A stretch of 64,000 nt of DNA from Pochonia chlamydosporia 170 (Eukaryota > Ascomycota > Sordariomycetes > Hypocreales > Clavicipitaceae). A program made the translations under genes and the position numbers. The notes beneath the pieces are model-generated. The model did not search any database and had not been told where the DNA came from. It saw nothing but the letters and a program-made list of their open reading frames with translations. The stretch spans positions 1,922,001 to 1,986,000 of the forward strand of contig NC_035793.1 in assembly GCF_001653235.2 (NCBI RefSeq). Direction: 5' to 3'. Shown one piece after another: positions 32,975 through 44,590 of the stretch; the stretch's first letter is position 1, and each line of letters starts with the position of its first letter.

Positions 32975-34793
32975 ATGACTGCAGCGACGACAAACGGCCA
33001 TGCCAATGGACACGCAACCAATGGGTCCATATCCAAAGGATCCACGTTGAACAGAGCGGAAGAGTTAGATGATGCAAGTATACCACATTATGCACTGCTG
33101 CATCTCGCCGGCAAGCATGAACCCCGAGTTGCAGTTGCATGTGAGCTAACCTCGTAATTCTCTGACAGCTTCTCCTGGCCGTGCGGGACTTAATTCTGCC
33201 CTTTGTCAAAGCGGCCGACGATGCCGCGGCCCATCGGGAGACTGGCCGGCTTCCACTCGACGCCACGGGCAGCCCGCACAATGTGCTAGTAGATACCGTC
33301 AAGCCTCAAAAGCTTGCTGCACACCTCAAGTTCATGTTGCCCGATCAGGGCCAGGGCAAAGAGGGACTGTTGGAGGCTATTGCCAAGGTGCTCAAGTATA
33401 GCGTCAACACCTGGGATCAAGGCTTCCTCGATAAACTGTACTCAAGTAACAACCCGGTATGCTGTGCTCCTCTACCCAATATTGATGGAAATAAAAAAAA
33501 AACCCCCCCAAGTCTACTTATGCTAATTTATTACTTTCAGGTTGGTGTTATTTCGGACATTGTCTTGTCAGTTCTCAATACAAACGTACGCCGCCGTCCC
33601 ATCGTCCACCCAATCGGGCAACTTTCCTACTTCCCATGGCTGTTTTTGTGACTAACCCAAACTCACTGCAGCTGCATGTCTACCAAGTTTCGCCGGCTCT
33701 TACCGTTATTGAAAAGACGACGGGACGAGCATTGGCTAACAAATTTGGTTTCGCCGGCCCGAGAGCTGGTGGTGTTACCTGTCAAGGTGGCAGTTCCTCC
33801 AATCTCACATCCCTGGTGGTTGCACGAAACACCTTGTACCCGGACTGCAAGACTGATGGCGATGCCAAGTACGACTTTGTGGTGTTCACCAGCGCCCATG
33901 GCCACTACTCGGTTGAGAAGAGTGCCATGATCTGTGGCATGGGCTCATCGAGTGTATGGAAGGTCCCCGTTGATAACGGCGGGAGTATGAGGGCCGATGC
34001 CCTTCGCGAGCTGGTTGTTCGCGCCAAGGAGCAAGGAAAGACGCCATTATACGTTAACACAACCGCGGGCTCTACAGTCCGAGGCTCATACGACCCATTC
34101 CCGGAAATTTCAAAGATTTGCAAAGAATTTGGTCTGTGGATGCACATAGACGCCAGTTGGGGCGGACCAGTCGTCTTTTCTGCCCAACAGCGGTGGAAGG
34201 TTGAGGGATCGCATCTTGCTGATTCCATCACCATCAACCCTCACAAGATGATGAACGCCCCTACGACATGTTCCTTTTTGCTGGGCCCAGACATGAATGT
34301 ATTCAACAAGGCAAACAGTACAGCTGCCGGATATCTCTTCCACGGAAACACAGACGAAGATATCTGGGACCTGGCAGACCTTACCTTGCAGTGCGGCCGC
34401 CGCGGTGACAGCTTGAAGGTCGCGCTCGCGTGGTTGTACTATGGCGCCAATGGCTTCGAGAAACAGATTGATCACGCATTTGACATGGCATCATACTTGT
34501 ACAAGTTGGTACAGCAGACGGGCAACTTTACCATGGTATCTGAAAACCCACCTCCTTGTCTTCAAGTGTGCTTCTACTACGCACCTGGGGGGGAATTGTC
34601 CAGTGATGCTGCTACCAACACAAAGCGCACTCAGGTTATTGTTGAGAGACTTATCGGCAGGGGATTCATGGTGGACTATGCTCCCGGCGATGTAGGGAGC
34701 TTTCTCCGAATCGTGGTGAACGTGCAGACATTGCCAAGCACAGTGGAGGGCTTGACCAAGGCGTTGGAAGAGGCGGGAAAGGAAGTGGCATAG
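32975..34793 (+). CDS. PLP-dependent decarboxylase, group II (glutamate decarboxylase/CSAD-like)
   Basis: Four exons give 517 residues: 32975-33073, 33169-33456, 33541-33585 and 33672-34793. Intron 1 is best read as GC-AG (GCAAGT...GACAG), because the GT donors nearby break the frame. A low-complexity N-terminus (NGHANGHATNGS) precedes the fold. Conserved marks are VYQVSPALTVIEK, TCQGGSSSNL, the HxxY-type AHGHYS, WMHIDASWGG with the PLP-binding Asp, and INPHKMM with the Schiff-base Lys. The last 100 residues form the small domain. Group II decarboxylases remove CO2 from glutamate, cysteine sulfinate or aromatic amino acids. The match is closest to animal-type GAD/CSAD rather than bacterial GadB. 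Substrate is therefore uncertain. It is probably cytosolic. Confidence 0.9.
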
Positions 34794-35169
34794 AGGACAT
34801 GACATGTTGGACGGCGGCATTTTGCTCTTTTTAAAAAATGTGGGAATTTTCGCGGGTATAGCGACGAAATGATTTATGGATTAGACGATCTGAGAACGCA
34901 GCAAATTATGATTTTAGTTTGGATAGACAATACATTGATACATGGCATGCAATGATGAGGTTCTAACTTCTCAGAGGCAGGATAACTGATGAAGATGGCA
35001 TGTGCTTGCGGTCTGTGGCAGAATTATTGTGGGTCCGGCTACCGTTTTGGTCTTGGAGCTGCAAGCCGATAAGAGTCCTTATCGCTACCTCTGCAGAAAA
35101 AAAAATTGGGCGACCTGCAACTTCAACGCCCCACCACCTTGGAAGATCATATTCTTCAACACAGCAAAA
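34794..35169. other. Short spacer between tandem genes
   Basis: These 376 bp hold the decarboxylase 3' end and the NOP9 promoter. The frame leading into NOP9 is open upstream of its ATG but is not conserved-looking. Confidence 0.5.
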
Positions 35170-37230
35170 ATGCCCAAACCACGAACGAAAAGAGGCGCCG
35201 ACCGCGAAGAGCGGAAGCGCAAGAGAAGAGGAGGAGACGAAGAAGAAGGCACCAAACCCCATTACGAGTCCAAACGCCAACGCACTCAAGATGAGGACCA
35301 GGAAAACTACCAAGACTTCCCAGTTGACGAAAACCATCAACAACAAAATGGCCCTGGGGAGAGGGAATTCTTCGGCATGCTGGCCGACGAGGAGCAGGAG
35401 TACTTCCGGAGAGCCGACGAAATGCTCGAATTGAATCAATTCCCCACCACCGAAGACCGAGACATCTTCCTAGAGAGCGTGTTCAAAGAAGCCCAGGGCA
35501 AGGAGCTCAAACTTGCGAGCAGTCAATCATGCTCACGACTGATGGAGCGCCTGATCCAGCTGTCAAACACGACACAGAAGAAGCACCTCTTCAATGCATT
35601 CGGCAGCCATTTTCTATCCCTCGTGCAGCACCGATTTGCCAGCCACTGCTGCGAAGCGCTCTTCCTCCGATCGGCGGGCATCGTCACGCAAGAGCTGGCT
35701 GGATTCATGCTGGACACCAAGGGCGCGAGCGCGGAGGACCACCAACCCGAGGCTTCCATGGAGGAACTGTTCCTAGCGACGCTGGATGAACTCGAGGGCA
35801 GTTTGTCCTTTTTGATAACCGATCGATTTGCGTCGCACACCTTACGAGTCCTCCTGTTGGTTCTGTCCGGCCGACCGCTAGATGATATATCCGTCAAGAC
35901 GCTCATGAAGAGCAAAAAGAAGGAAAACATCTCCGTCGCCGGCGCAGCAGCAGCCAACGAGCAGAATAAGGGTCTCCGAGCCGTACCAGCTTCGTTTACA
36001 CTTGCGGTGCAGAAAATCATTGCCGATTCTACTGCAAGCCTTGACTCAACTGGTCTCCGTGTGCTCGCCAAGCACCCCATTGGCAATCCTACGCTTCAGC
36101 TCCTCCTGGAACTAGACATGACGCTCAACAAGAGCGAAAAGAACAAGTCTTCCGATGAATCTGAACCCACTCAGCCCACTCTCCTCCAGCAACTCCTCCC
36201 CGGAGCACCCAAGTCCCTCTCCGATCCATCCTCTGAAGCGTCCGAGTTCGTCAACGGCATGATCTACGACCAAATCGGCTCCCGCCTCATCGAGACCCTC
36301 GTCGCCCACTGTCCCGGCAAAGTCTTCAAACAGCTCAACCAGAACTTCTTTCTGCCCCGGATAGAAGGCTACGTCCGCAACGACATCAGCTGCTACCCAG
36401 CCATCAAAGTCCTCAACCGCATCGGCAAAGACGACCTCATCACCGCAGCAGACAAGATTGCACCGACAGTGCCCCAACTCGTCTCCAAAACAAGATACAA
36501 CGTCCTGCGCACGCTTTTCGAGCGCTGCTCCGCCCGCAATACCACCGACCAAATAAAAAAACTGATAAAGAACCTCAAAGAAGGGTGCGGCTCCCAGCCC
36601 GCCGACCTTGTCACCACACTCTGCCACCTCTCTGACTCCGACGCCCCCAAGTCAAAAGACGCACAATCCCTCTCACGAAACGAATATGCCATCCAATCTC
36701 ACGGCGCTCAACTCCTCACCACGCTCCTCTCCATCCCTGGCCCCCTCAAAGCCGTCCACGAATCTATCCTCGCCCTCCCACCGCCGCTCCTCCTCCGCCT
36801 CGCTGCAACCTCCATGCCAACCGTCACACTGCTCACCACCGCCCTCTCTACACCCTCTCAAAACTCACTCTTTCAAAAATCTCTCGTGGGAAGCATAGCC
36901 CCCCACACGAACGAGCTATCCACCTCCCAATTCGGCCACAACCTCATCAATAGCATCGCCGAAATTCCCAGCAAAGGAAAGGACTTCAGTATCCCCTTTC
37001 ACGTCAAGGAATCCATTATGCAGCGTCTGGCGACTCAAGAAGCTGAGCTGAGAGAAAGTTGGATGGGGAGAAGCGTATGGCGGACTTGGAAGGGCGACAT
37101 GTGGAAGACAAGGAGGGGTGATTGGAAGGCTTGGATGAGGGAAATTGATGCGCCGGTGCAGTCCAGTGTGAATAGGGAGGGGGATGCTAGAGAAAAAGTG
37201 AAGAAACAGAGGGAACAGAAGGAGGAGTGA
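35170..37230 (+). CDS. nop9: Nucleolar RNA-binding protein NOP9
   Basis: A single exon of 686 residues starts at ATG 35170 (MPKPRTKRGADREERKRKRR), chosen because this basic nuclear/nucleolar signal is typical of the family start. The in-frame sequence upstream lacks it. The following acidic linker leads to REFFGMLADEEQEYFRRADE, a family hallmark. Pumilio-like helical repeats then run through most of the protein, with cores such as SCSRLMERLI, HRFASHCCEALF, DRFASHTLRVLL and DQIGSRLIETLV. The C-terminus (SQFGHNLINSIAE, MGRSVWRTWKGDMW) is also typical. NOP9 binds pre-rRNA and is needed for early 18S rRNA and 40S subunit maturation. Length fits fungal orthologues. Confidence 0.95.
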   Translation: MPKPRTKRGADREERKRKRRGGDEEEGTKPHYESKRQRTQDEDQENYQDFPVDENHQQQNGPGEREFFGMLADEEQEYFRRADEMLELNQFPTTEDRDIFLESVFKEAQGKELKLASSQSCSRLMERLIQLSNTTQKKHLFNAFGSHFLSLVQHRFASHCCEALFLRSAGIVTQELAGFMLDTKGASAEDHQPEASMEELFLATLDELEGSLSFLITDRFASHTLRVLLLVLSGRPLDDISVKTLMKSKKKENISVAGAAAANEQNKGLRAVPASFTLAVQKIIADSTASLDSTGLRVLAKHPIGNPTLQLLLELDMTLNKSEKNKSSDESEPTQPTLLQQLLPGAPKSLSDPSSEASEFVNGMIYDQIGSRLIETLVAHCPGKVFKQLNQNFFLPRIEGYVRNDISCYPAIKVLNRIGKDDLITAADKIAPTVPQLVSKTRYNVLRTLFERCSARNTTDQIKKLIKNLKEGCGSQPADLVTTLCHLSDSDAPKSKDAQSLSRNEYAIQSHGAQLLTTLLSIPGPLKAVHESILALPPPLLLRLAATSMPTVTLLTTALSTPSQNSLFQKSLVGSIAPHTNELSTSQFGHNLINSIAEIPSKGKDFSIPFHVKESIMQRLATQEAELRESWMGRSVWRTWKGDMWKTRRGDWKAWMREIDAPVQSSVNREGDAREKVKKQREQKEE

Positions 37231-37951
37231 ATTGGGGGCTGAAAATTAATACCCATCTTGAGTGTATATAGATGACTTGTATGGATGCATTGAATAAGGT
37301 TGACTTTCTGGAATGATGTTTTCATGTCTTGTGTACGCCTGCAGTTCGTGATCTGTCCCAAGGGGGGATTATACTACACTTCATTATGATAATATCCTTT
37401 GATAGGGCCATGTAACTGATTAAAAGAGAATAACAATCAACTTCCATACTGGGTAGGCAATCTAACAATTGCGAGGAACGATACCGTCATCGCACTTCAC
37501 TCTTCGATACCTTCGAGCTTCAACCTCACCACCTTCTAGAAGCCGCTTATTTAGCTACGAGCCAACCCGTTGTAAGCCACTGCCCATGGCGCCAACCTAA
37601 ACAAGCAAGCAATACACATAGTGCGCAAGAAAGTTTGATACATTATGCAATATTGAATTACTAGATATGTATGACAACGCAGAGGGCTGGAGCCCGGCTC
37701 AAAGCATACTACAACCACCACGACCCCCAAATGCCTTTCAAGAAGCCTGCTCGCAACGCTACTACCATGACCATGATGCCAAACCATTTCAATGCCAAAA
37801 ACTCTAACGGTTTCTTTTCAAAAATACCAATCGCTTGCCATTTACCCCAGACGCATGCAAAATAATCTGGGTATCATGATCATTCACTCATTAACCATCC
37901 GTGCAATCCATTCATACACATTCTTCGTACAATCTTTACACACCCCCAGCA
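37231..37951. other. Convergent 3'-3' spacer
   Basis: This lies between NOP9 (+) and the basic-region protein (-). Only short chance frames were seen and no RNA gene. Confidence 0.5.
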
Positions 37952-39393
37952 TTACAGCTGGGGCTCCTTGGCAAACATGGAGTCGTTCATGAACGTCGCC
38001 CATGCCTCATCATCGGCGGCTGTTGGCATGGCACACTTGGACGGCATTGAATCCGGCGTGCCGTTTCCGTACAAATCCGGCATCAACTCTGGGTCAACCG
38101 ATTCCATTTGGCCTGCTTGGGGATAACTTGACGTCTCCCAGGGCATCTGTTCTCCCCACGCTTTCGCGCTCTCATCGGTGCCAAACATCAAATCTTGGCC
38201 GGCTAAAGTCTGGTCCAGAACATCGTCTGCGCCAACTCCGGTTAATATCATGCGGGCCTCTGGAGGTAGTTCTGCTGTGAATACAGATCCGCTAGGCACA
38301 GCCATCGATTCAACCGAGTCAATTGGTGTATCCGCGGTAACAGTATTGTCCAAATTTGGAGTAGCTGCTTGAGTTTGGAATCCTGAACTTGGAGTACCAA
38401 CCGTCCCTCCTAGCGAAGGAGGTGACTTGTTGCTTGATCGTCTACGTCTCCCTTGCGTCGAGGCTGAGGTTTGCGAACGCCTTCTGTTGGTATTCATTGT
38501 CGGTTGATATGTCATAGACGATGGAAAGGAAGACTGCTGCATGGACACAGGCATAGTCGCTGGAGAGAACGGTACCGAGGATGGAGAGAAGGACACTGAT
38601 GCTGGGGAATAAGCTGCGGGCCCTGGCGAGCATGAAGTCGGCGAGTAAGGCGCAGCCATTGTCGCAGGGGAGAATCCTTGTGGAGAGTACCCTGTTGTCG
38701 GAGGATAGCTTTCTGGCGATTGGGGATACATGGCCGAATTGAGCATATTTAGAGCCTGAGAGCCAGCTTGATGTTGAGGAGGAGACATGGATGCAGCGTT
38801 GGGGAACGACTCAGCAAACGCCCGGTTGATCTCATTATCTCGCCAGGCCATGTTAGACTGGGCTAACGCTTGAGAGAAGGCGACTTTGTTGGCAAGGTAC
38901 GACTCCAGTCGAAGGTTCATATCCGCGCTTGGGGTCTGCATGTTTGCATTGAGAAGATGGATAGAGCGCGGCATGTCATCATCCTCTTCCTCATACATTT
39001 CCTCTTTCATGACGATTTCCTCGCTCACTTTGAATCCCTTACCAGTGCGTTTCTTGTGAATCTCACTGGCTTGGCGAGCGGACTGAACTCGAGCCTCAAT
39101 GCTGCGGTCTGCTCTCCTCGAAGCGGCAATGTATGCTCGCTCTTGGTTCTCTTCGTGAGAGCGTTCCGTCTATGCAAAAAGTGTTAGTGTCGGCACCAAT
39201 ATAGAACGAGACAAGCGGGAAGAAGGAGACCAGAAACGGCGGGGCGCTAAAGAAGGGGACACGATTATGCTGATGGTGGGAATAAAACATTGGCCATCTC
39301 GTGTGCAAGGCCACACCGACGTACCTTGCGTGTGCCCATGTCAGACATGATGGACTCGTTGGTTTTTCCAACATCAATTGATTTCCTCGGCAT
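37952..39393 (-). CDS. Conserved fungal protein with N-terminal basic region
   Basis: Exon 1 is 39393-39325 and exon 2 is 39169-37952, giving 428 residues; the intron is GTACGT...CATAG. The N-terminal 100 residues are the conserved part: MPRKSIDVGK, then after the splice ERAYIAASRRADRSIEARVQ and IHKKRTGKGFKVSEE, then the acidic MYEEEDDDMPR. The Arg/Ala-rich stretch resembles a basic DNA-binding helix but I see no regular leucine zipper. The middle is Ser/Pro/Tyr-rich with repeated YSP, FSP units (GYSPQGFSPATM) and a basic patch RRRRSSNK. The end is acidic. This looks like a nuclear regulator with an activation-type region, which is inference. I recognise the N-terminal block as shared by filamentous ascomycetes but know no characterised member. 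Confidence 0.82.
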
Positions 39394-42300
39394 ATTGTGT
39401 TCTTCAAATCTCCTGCACCTGGATATTATTGCAACGATATTGTGAATGTGTGTTTTATGCTGCCGGAATGGGCACCGTGGCCACACACTGGAGCTCTAAT
39501 AGCACTGGTGTACTAGCGGAGGCAATGAAGCGTCTTATATTCGCGCAAAAAAGATGACAGCGTGTATTCGGATGCAGAAGTTGGGGCTCTCAGGGTTCTT
39601 CCGGGAACAACAAGTATCAGTACTGACACGTCGTTCGTTGCTTCGATTCCGAAATCGTAGAAGGCGAAACTTTAAAATGGCAGGTAAAGAAGTGAAAAAC
39701 AGGCCACTATTGCTTCGTGTTACGGATTTTGCCTTGGCCTTCTCTTTGTTTTCGATTTGATGGCTTGCGGGTTCTTCGGAAAGCAGGCTCAAGGTTAAGT
39801 TAAGCTTTGGGCCTGGTGGCACCTGTTGGGGAAGGCTTTAGGAGAGTCAAGCTCAAGAAAGAGCTACGCAACGAACTGTACCACTTTGGTTTGTAGTAGC
39901 GGCTCTAATCGAGGGGTAGTTTCGACGAAAAAAAGTGATGTTGCAATCGCTTTGTTGGCGATGTCAGGCAGCACGCAATCAGCCAAGCCCAGACACGTAG
40001 GTTCGGAGTAGCCAGTTTTGGTTGGTTGCTTGGTGATAGGTTTGGGTTGATAGTACGAGAGCTTTGAGAAGTATCAATACTTGTTCGAATCAGAAGGATT
40101 AAGATTCCACGAGCTGAACTAGAGAAGTAAATCATTCAAACAAGAACGTTGGGAGGGCGTAGTGACGGGCGAGGACAATAGCCAAGGTTTTATACAAAAT
40201 AGACCAGACACGCTCTGGCTGCACCAGCCGGTGCCGCTGCCACAACCATGGCCATGTTCGTTGCTATTGCTCCGGGAAAGATGGGCTTGTTTCGGAGATG
40301 GACGACTGTTGAGCGAGTTTGGAGCTGTGCCTGTTTCGATCCATGGGCAATCGAAGGACCTATGATCGGGAAATGGGTGTGGTGATCGATCTCGATGTTT
40401 GTGAACCAGCTTGCCAGCCAGCCAACCAAGCCCCTGCCAGGTTGGATGCATGCTTTGTGCAAGCTTGGCTTGCTCCAAGGTCTGACCAGGTTGGGTGCAG
40501 GCTTGGTGCAGGTGCAGTGTCTGGTTTGGTGCTGGCCAGGTGGCTTGCAAGCTTCTAGTTGTTAGCGTGCACAAATAGTTCAGGTAGCTCAGTTGTATCT
40601 TGTGTCCCACTTTTCGACGCCCTTCCCTGTTTAAGCAGTTCCAGGGTACCAACCAAACCAGTTGAGAACAGAAGCAGACTGGAGCAACAGAGAAGGGAGG
40701 GACTACCAAGACCAATCCTTCCGTGAGACTCCAGATGTTTGCCTTTTTCCTGTCTCCCCTCTTCACTTCAGAAAACAGCCACAACCATCACTTTCCACGT
40801 CACGCACCGTCACGTACCGCATCTTGCCACAGCCAGCAACAGATTGTCGGCGCCGACTCCGTCTTCTGAAAGTTAGAATTTGGATTTCCCATTGGCACGA
40901 AGAACGCCAGACCAAAACAGTCACGCAGAGTTTTAGGCTTAGCGGTTTGCCTGTTTTAGGCGCCAACCGTTCCAAATGTTCCAATTGGGAGACATATTCT
41001 AATCAGAGCTTGCATGGGGAGCGATCCCAGCAGACAACTGGCGATGGCCGACTTTCCGAATTGGCAACATGTCGTAGACAGTGTACATCGAGATAGCAGT
41101 CGCATCAGGAATGGACTGTGCGACCTTGCTTCAATGTTCCCGTGTCCCAGTTCTACGGGCACGGAGATCATGTCTTGGAAAGTTGACACAACAACACCCT
41201 CCAAAGAACCCTCCCAAACCTCCCATGCCAGCATGTTTGTTCCAGCAATCCTTCTGGTTCGCAGGGATGAATTGATATGCACATGCCCTTACACGTACGG
41301 TATTTGACCAAGGCGAAGAAGGTTCTGGTTAGTTGACAGCAAGTTAACCAGCTTTGAGCCATCTAATTTTGACCAAGCCAGGCCTAACATCTTATGGCTG
41401 ATGCTGAGAGGCACTACCTTGGCCCAGGGTGCTCCTACCTCCATTCTTTAGCTCTTTCCATATGTCGAAATGTGTCCTACTCATTCATTTCTTGGGCAGG
41501 AACGCATTTCCATGAATCGTGTCACAATTTGGAAAGAACCAAAAAGAATTTCCCCTAAGGAGAAAATCAAACCTGCAGGCGGACATTCTTCTCCGCTCAA
41601 CATTGTTCATCTCGTTTTCTGCTTGGAGAATATCTGACCATTAACCCTGCATGTACAACTCTGTTCAAACCTCTCCAAGCAACCAGTAGTAAGGTTGAAA
41701 GTTGTTTCCTTGATTCTGCAACCAAAAGGATCAATACTGGCCCCGGTCTGACAGTGGGCGCCAACCGCGCATCCCTGCAGGCTGCCCCAGACTTTCGGGT
41801 CACTTTCCTTGCAAGTGCCAGTTGAGACATGGACCAAACTCGCTCTGTTCACGTTGCCAAACGACCAAACATCAGCTGCCACTACCAGACACCTGTTGTG
41901 ATGGAAGTTCTTCACAAAAAATATGTCGCTCCTTGCATCGCTATGTCCACTACAACATGGTGGAAACATTACAGATCATGCCCTATCTCTGCAAAAGCGA
42001 CCTCAGAAGTTGTCACCTACGTGTGTGCAGCTCACTATTTGCCTGATCTTTTTACCCTGCTCAGGGACCTAGGTGTCTGGTCTGACATGGACGTTTCATG
42101 CCCATCATTTTTTGTGGCACATGGCACATGGCGGTCTCCCTGATGAGTGAGTGCAGCCGGAGCAAGTGGTCCGGACATTCTGCTCCGGGCCCCTCCATTG
42201 GCCCCTCTGCGATTCTGCACACTCCGTGTACATCAACTGATCCCCTTGGCAGAGCCTGATGAATGGGATGATCAAGCGCCAACTGGCCATCAAGTTCCTA

Positions 42301-44590
42301 GGATTGCTCCCCGGTGATGTAATCAGCTTCCAATGCGATCCCTTCAACGTTCTCGCCAAAACGATGTTAACCACAACTGTCCGACTTCCCAGTGACACGG
42401 TACCACGAAAGTACCATCACACCTCTTCCCCCAAAAAGATGGACCCGGCAGCATTGTGAATGTTGAATGGCTTGGCCATTATACCCATCTTGATACGCTT
42501 GCACTCCGCGTATTTTCGGTGTTGCTTAGACCCTTTTTCTCGGGTTTTGTGATTACTGTATGTATTTGGAACTTTTCGTCCGGCACGGCAAATTACCATG
42601 GCACGCGGATCTCTCGTCAGCATGGCGTAACTTGATTGATTACTTGATTACCATCTCAGAGATTGATCCAGTCTCTACGGAGTACTAACTTGCTGAGAAT
42701 GCACAAAGCTAGCGACGAGCACCTGCGGCAACCGTGATGAAATCAACCCATTGGACATTTTTATAACCAGTACCGATGCTCCCCTACCTGTAATGTCGGG
42801 TTCAATCAAGCTTTTAGCTCCAGTTCTCCGTTCGAATACTACCTTTATTCGTCTCTGGCAACCGGCGATAACATTTTACGCAGCAGAGCAGACCATACTA
42901 ATCAATAATCAATCAATCAATCGGTTTGTAGCCGACCCAACAACTACTGTACGCTTGAACCCCTGATTACTAGATTCCTAGTTTCGGCCACCAGGCGCAT
43001 GCAGCACTCTCACCGCATGAGTTTCATTGTTCGACACAAAATTCTGCGTCAACCCATGTTGAAGCAAGTTTTTTCTAGACAGCACATTACAGACTTGCTC
43101 AGCCACTCACCCAGTCTCCCAGACATGGATCCTCCGAACCACTAATATCTGGGATGGGCTGACATTGGGATGCTTTCAGACCCCAAAAAGGTTGTCGAAG
43201 CCACAGTTTATCTTCCCCTCACTGCTTGTGCCGAGTATTGCCTATCATGAGAAGCTCCTCCAGCCAACTCCCCCTCCTTGTGGCGTCAGTGGCTGACTGA
43301 ACCCAACTCACATTCCCATCCCCATCACACCCGGTTTTCTGTCGCATTTCGATGTGCACTTGGGAGGCAAACTTTTTTGTTGAAACTTGCGGAATCCCGG
43401 GCGGGAATAACAAAACCCAGCAACACTGCTTACCAGCCCATAACCACGCTATGGAACTTCCTACTGCGTTTTTCACTCCGCCGTAGGAACACACACAATG
43501 TATCCTCCAAAGTCAGGATACTTGCTCACCAAAATACAATGAGACTAACAACCAGCCCCGACACGCCTAAGGGACCCTATCATCTTCTGAATCGCTCCAG
43601 AAGCTCTTAGCTCGCATCGTCGTTGTAATCGTCCCGCCCGGAGTCCAGTCACGAACTACCGTCAAGACACCATGAACCCATACGTAGAAATGACATCACC
43701 CACCCTCACAGAATCGGGCTTCAACTTTTCCATGGTCTCCACATCCAGGTACCTTACCCGATTGGAGGGCAGTTCCTTCCGATCATCAAAGTGGCAAGAC
43801 ACCACAAACACCTCAAAAACCGCATATTTCACCGATCTCCATGCCACGGGAATGGATATCTCCCATGCCGAATATTTGTCACAGTCTGACAACGCATCAA
43901 TAGTTCGACTTCCCACAAAATTAACAAAATCCACAATTCAGATCACAGCCGTGTCTTTTCGCCACCTCATTCATCATCCCAGAAATCCCATGTTTTCTCA
44001 GTCCCCACCGAAACATTGAATCACTTTTACGACACTTCTGTTCGGGACACTTTTACCGTGCTATTTGGACCCTCCCTGCCGATGAATGTACGTCATTTTT
44101 TTTTTGTTTCGGACTACCACCAGATATTCGCACTTACCTCTGGTTGCCATCACGATGCTTGTGGGCTTTTCTTAATATTCAACGTAGCGGTCTCGGGTAG
44201 GAGAGAGTGTCATTGCACCAGGTCCTCGCTGCCTTATGAGTACCTAGGGAGGCACGTCTTGTAGGCAAGTGATGCATATCCGTGACTAGGAGAGAACATC
44301 GAAGCCGTCCGACTATACGGGTATAACTTAATTTTGTCGCTATACTTGGTCCCAAGACATCCCGTACTGTCACGTCTGACAGTCCCTGTGGTGGTTTTGC
44401 CTGTCACCCGTATTCAATCACTGACATAAAATTGTGAAGCCAGGCCGCTGAACGATATTGTATTTAGCAAAGTAAATAAGTGCAGTAAACTAAAAAGACC
44501 TCCGCCGCCATCTCCAGCCAAACCGGTCGCCCCTTTTATTTTTGCCTGTTAATCGCATCGCACACCAAATACGCCATTCCACATCTTCCG
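39394..44590. other. 5.2-kb gene-poor region
   Basis: This spans the 5' flank of the basic-region gene and the 3' flank of Argonaute. Several frames exceed 100 codons (40119-40784 -, 43672-44019 +) but none has a recognisable motif, and most start on non-ATG codons or are compositionally odd. Between 40.4 and 40.6 kb there are short GCAGG/CTTGG-type repeats. No tRNA or transposon end was identified. Confidence 0.5.
43662..43934 (-). other. Orphan open frame, possible exon or relic
   Basis: This 90-codon frame lacks an ATG at its start but has balanced, coding-like codons and composition (for example WEISIPVAW, FEVFVVSCHFDDRKE, MEKLKPDSVRVGD). It could be an internal exon or a gene remnant. 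The opposite strand is also open, from an ATG at 43672. I cannot assign a family. It is listed only because it is the most protein-like stretch in this spacer. Confidence 0.15.

Noticed and set aside
36112..36627. 171-codon ORF antisense to NOP9
   Set aside because: The sense frame is a strongly conserved NOP9; the antisense frame is a by-product of its codon usage.
40119..40784. 221-codon ORF on the minus strand
   Set aside because: It is rich in His/Gln/Pro from short DNA repeats and lacks any family resemblance.
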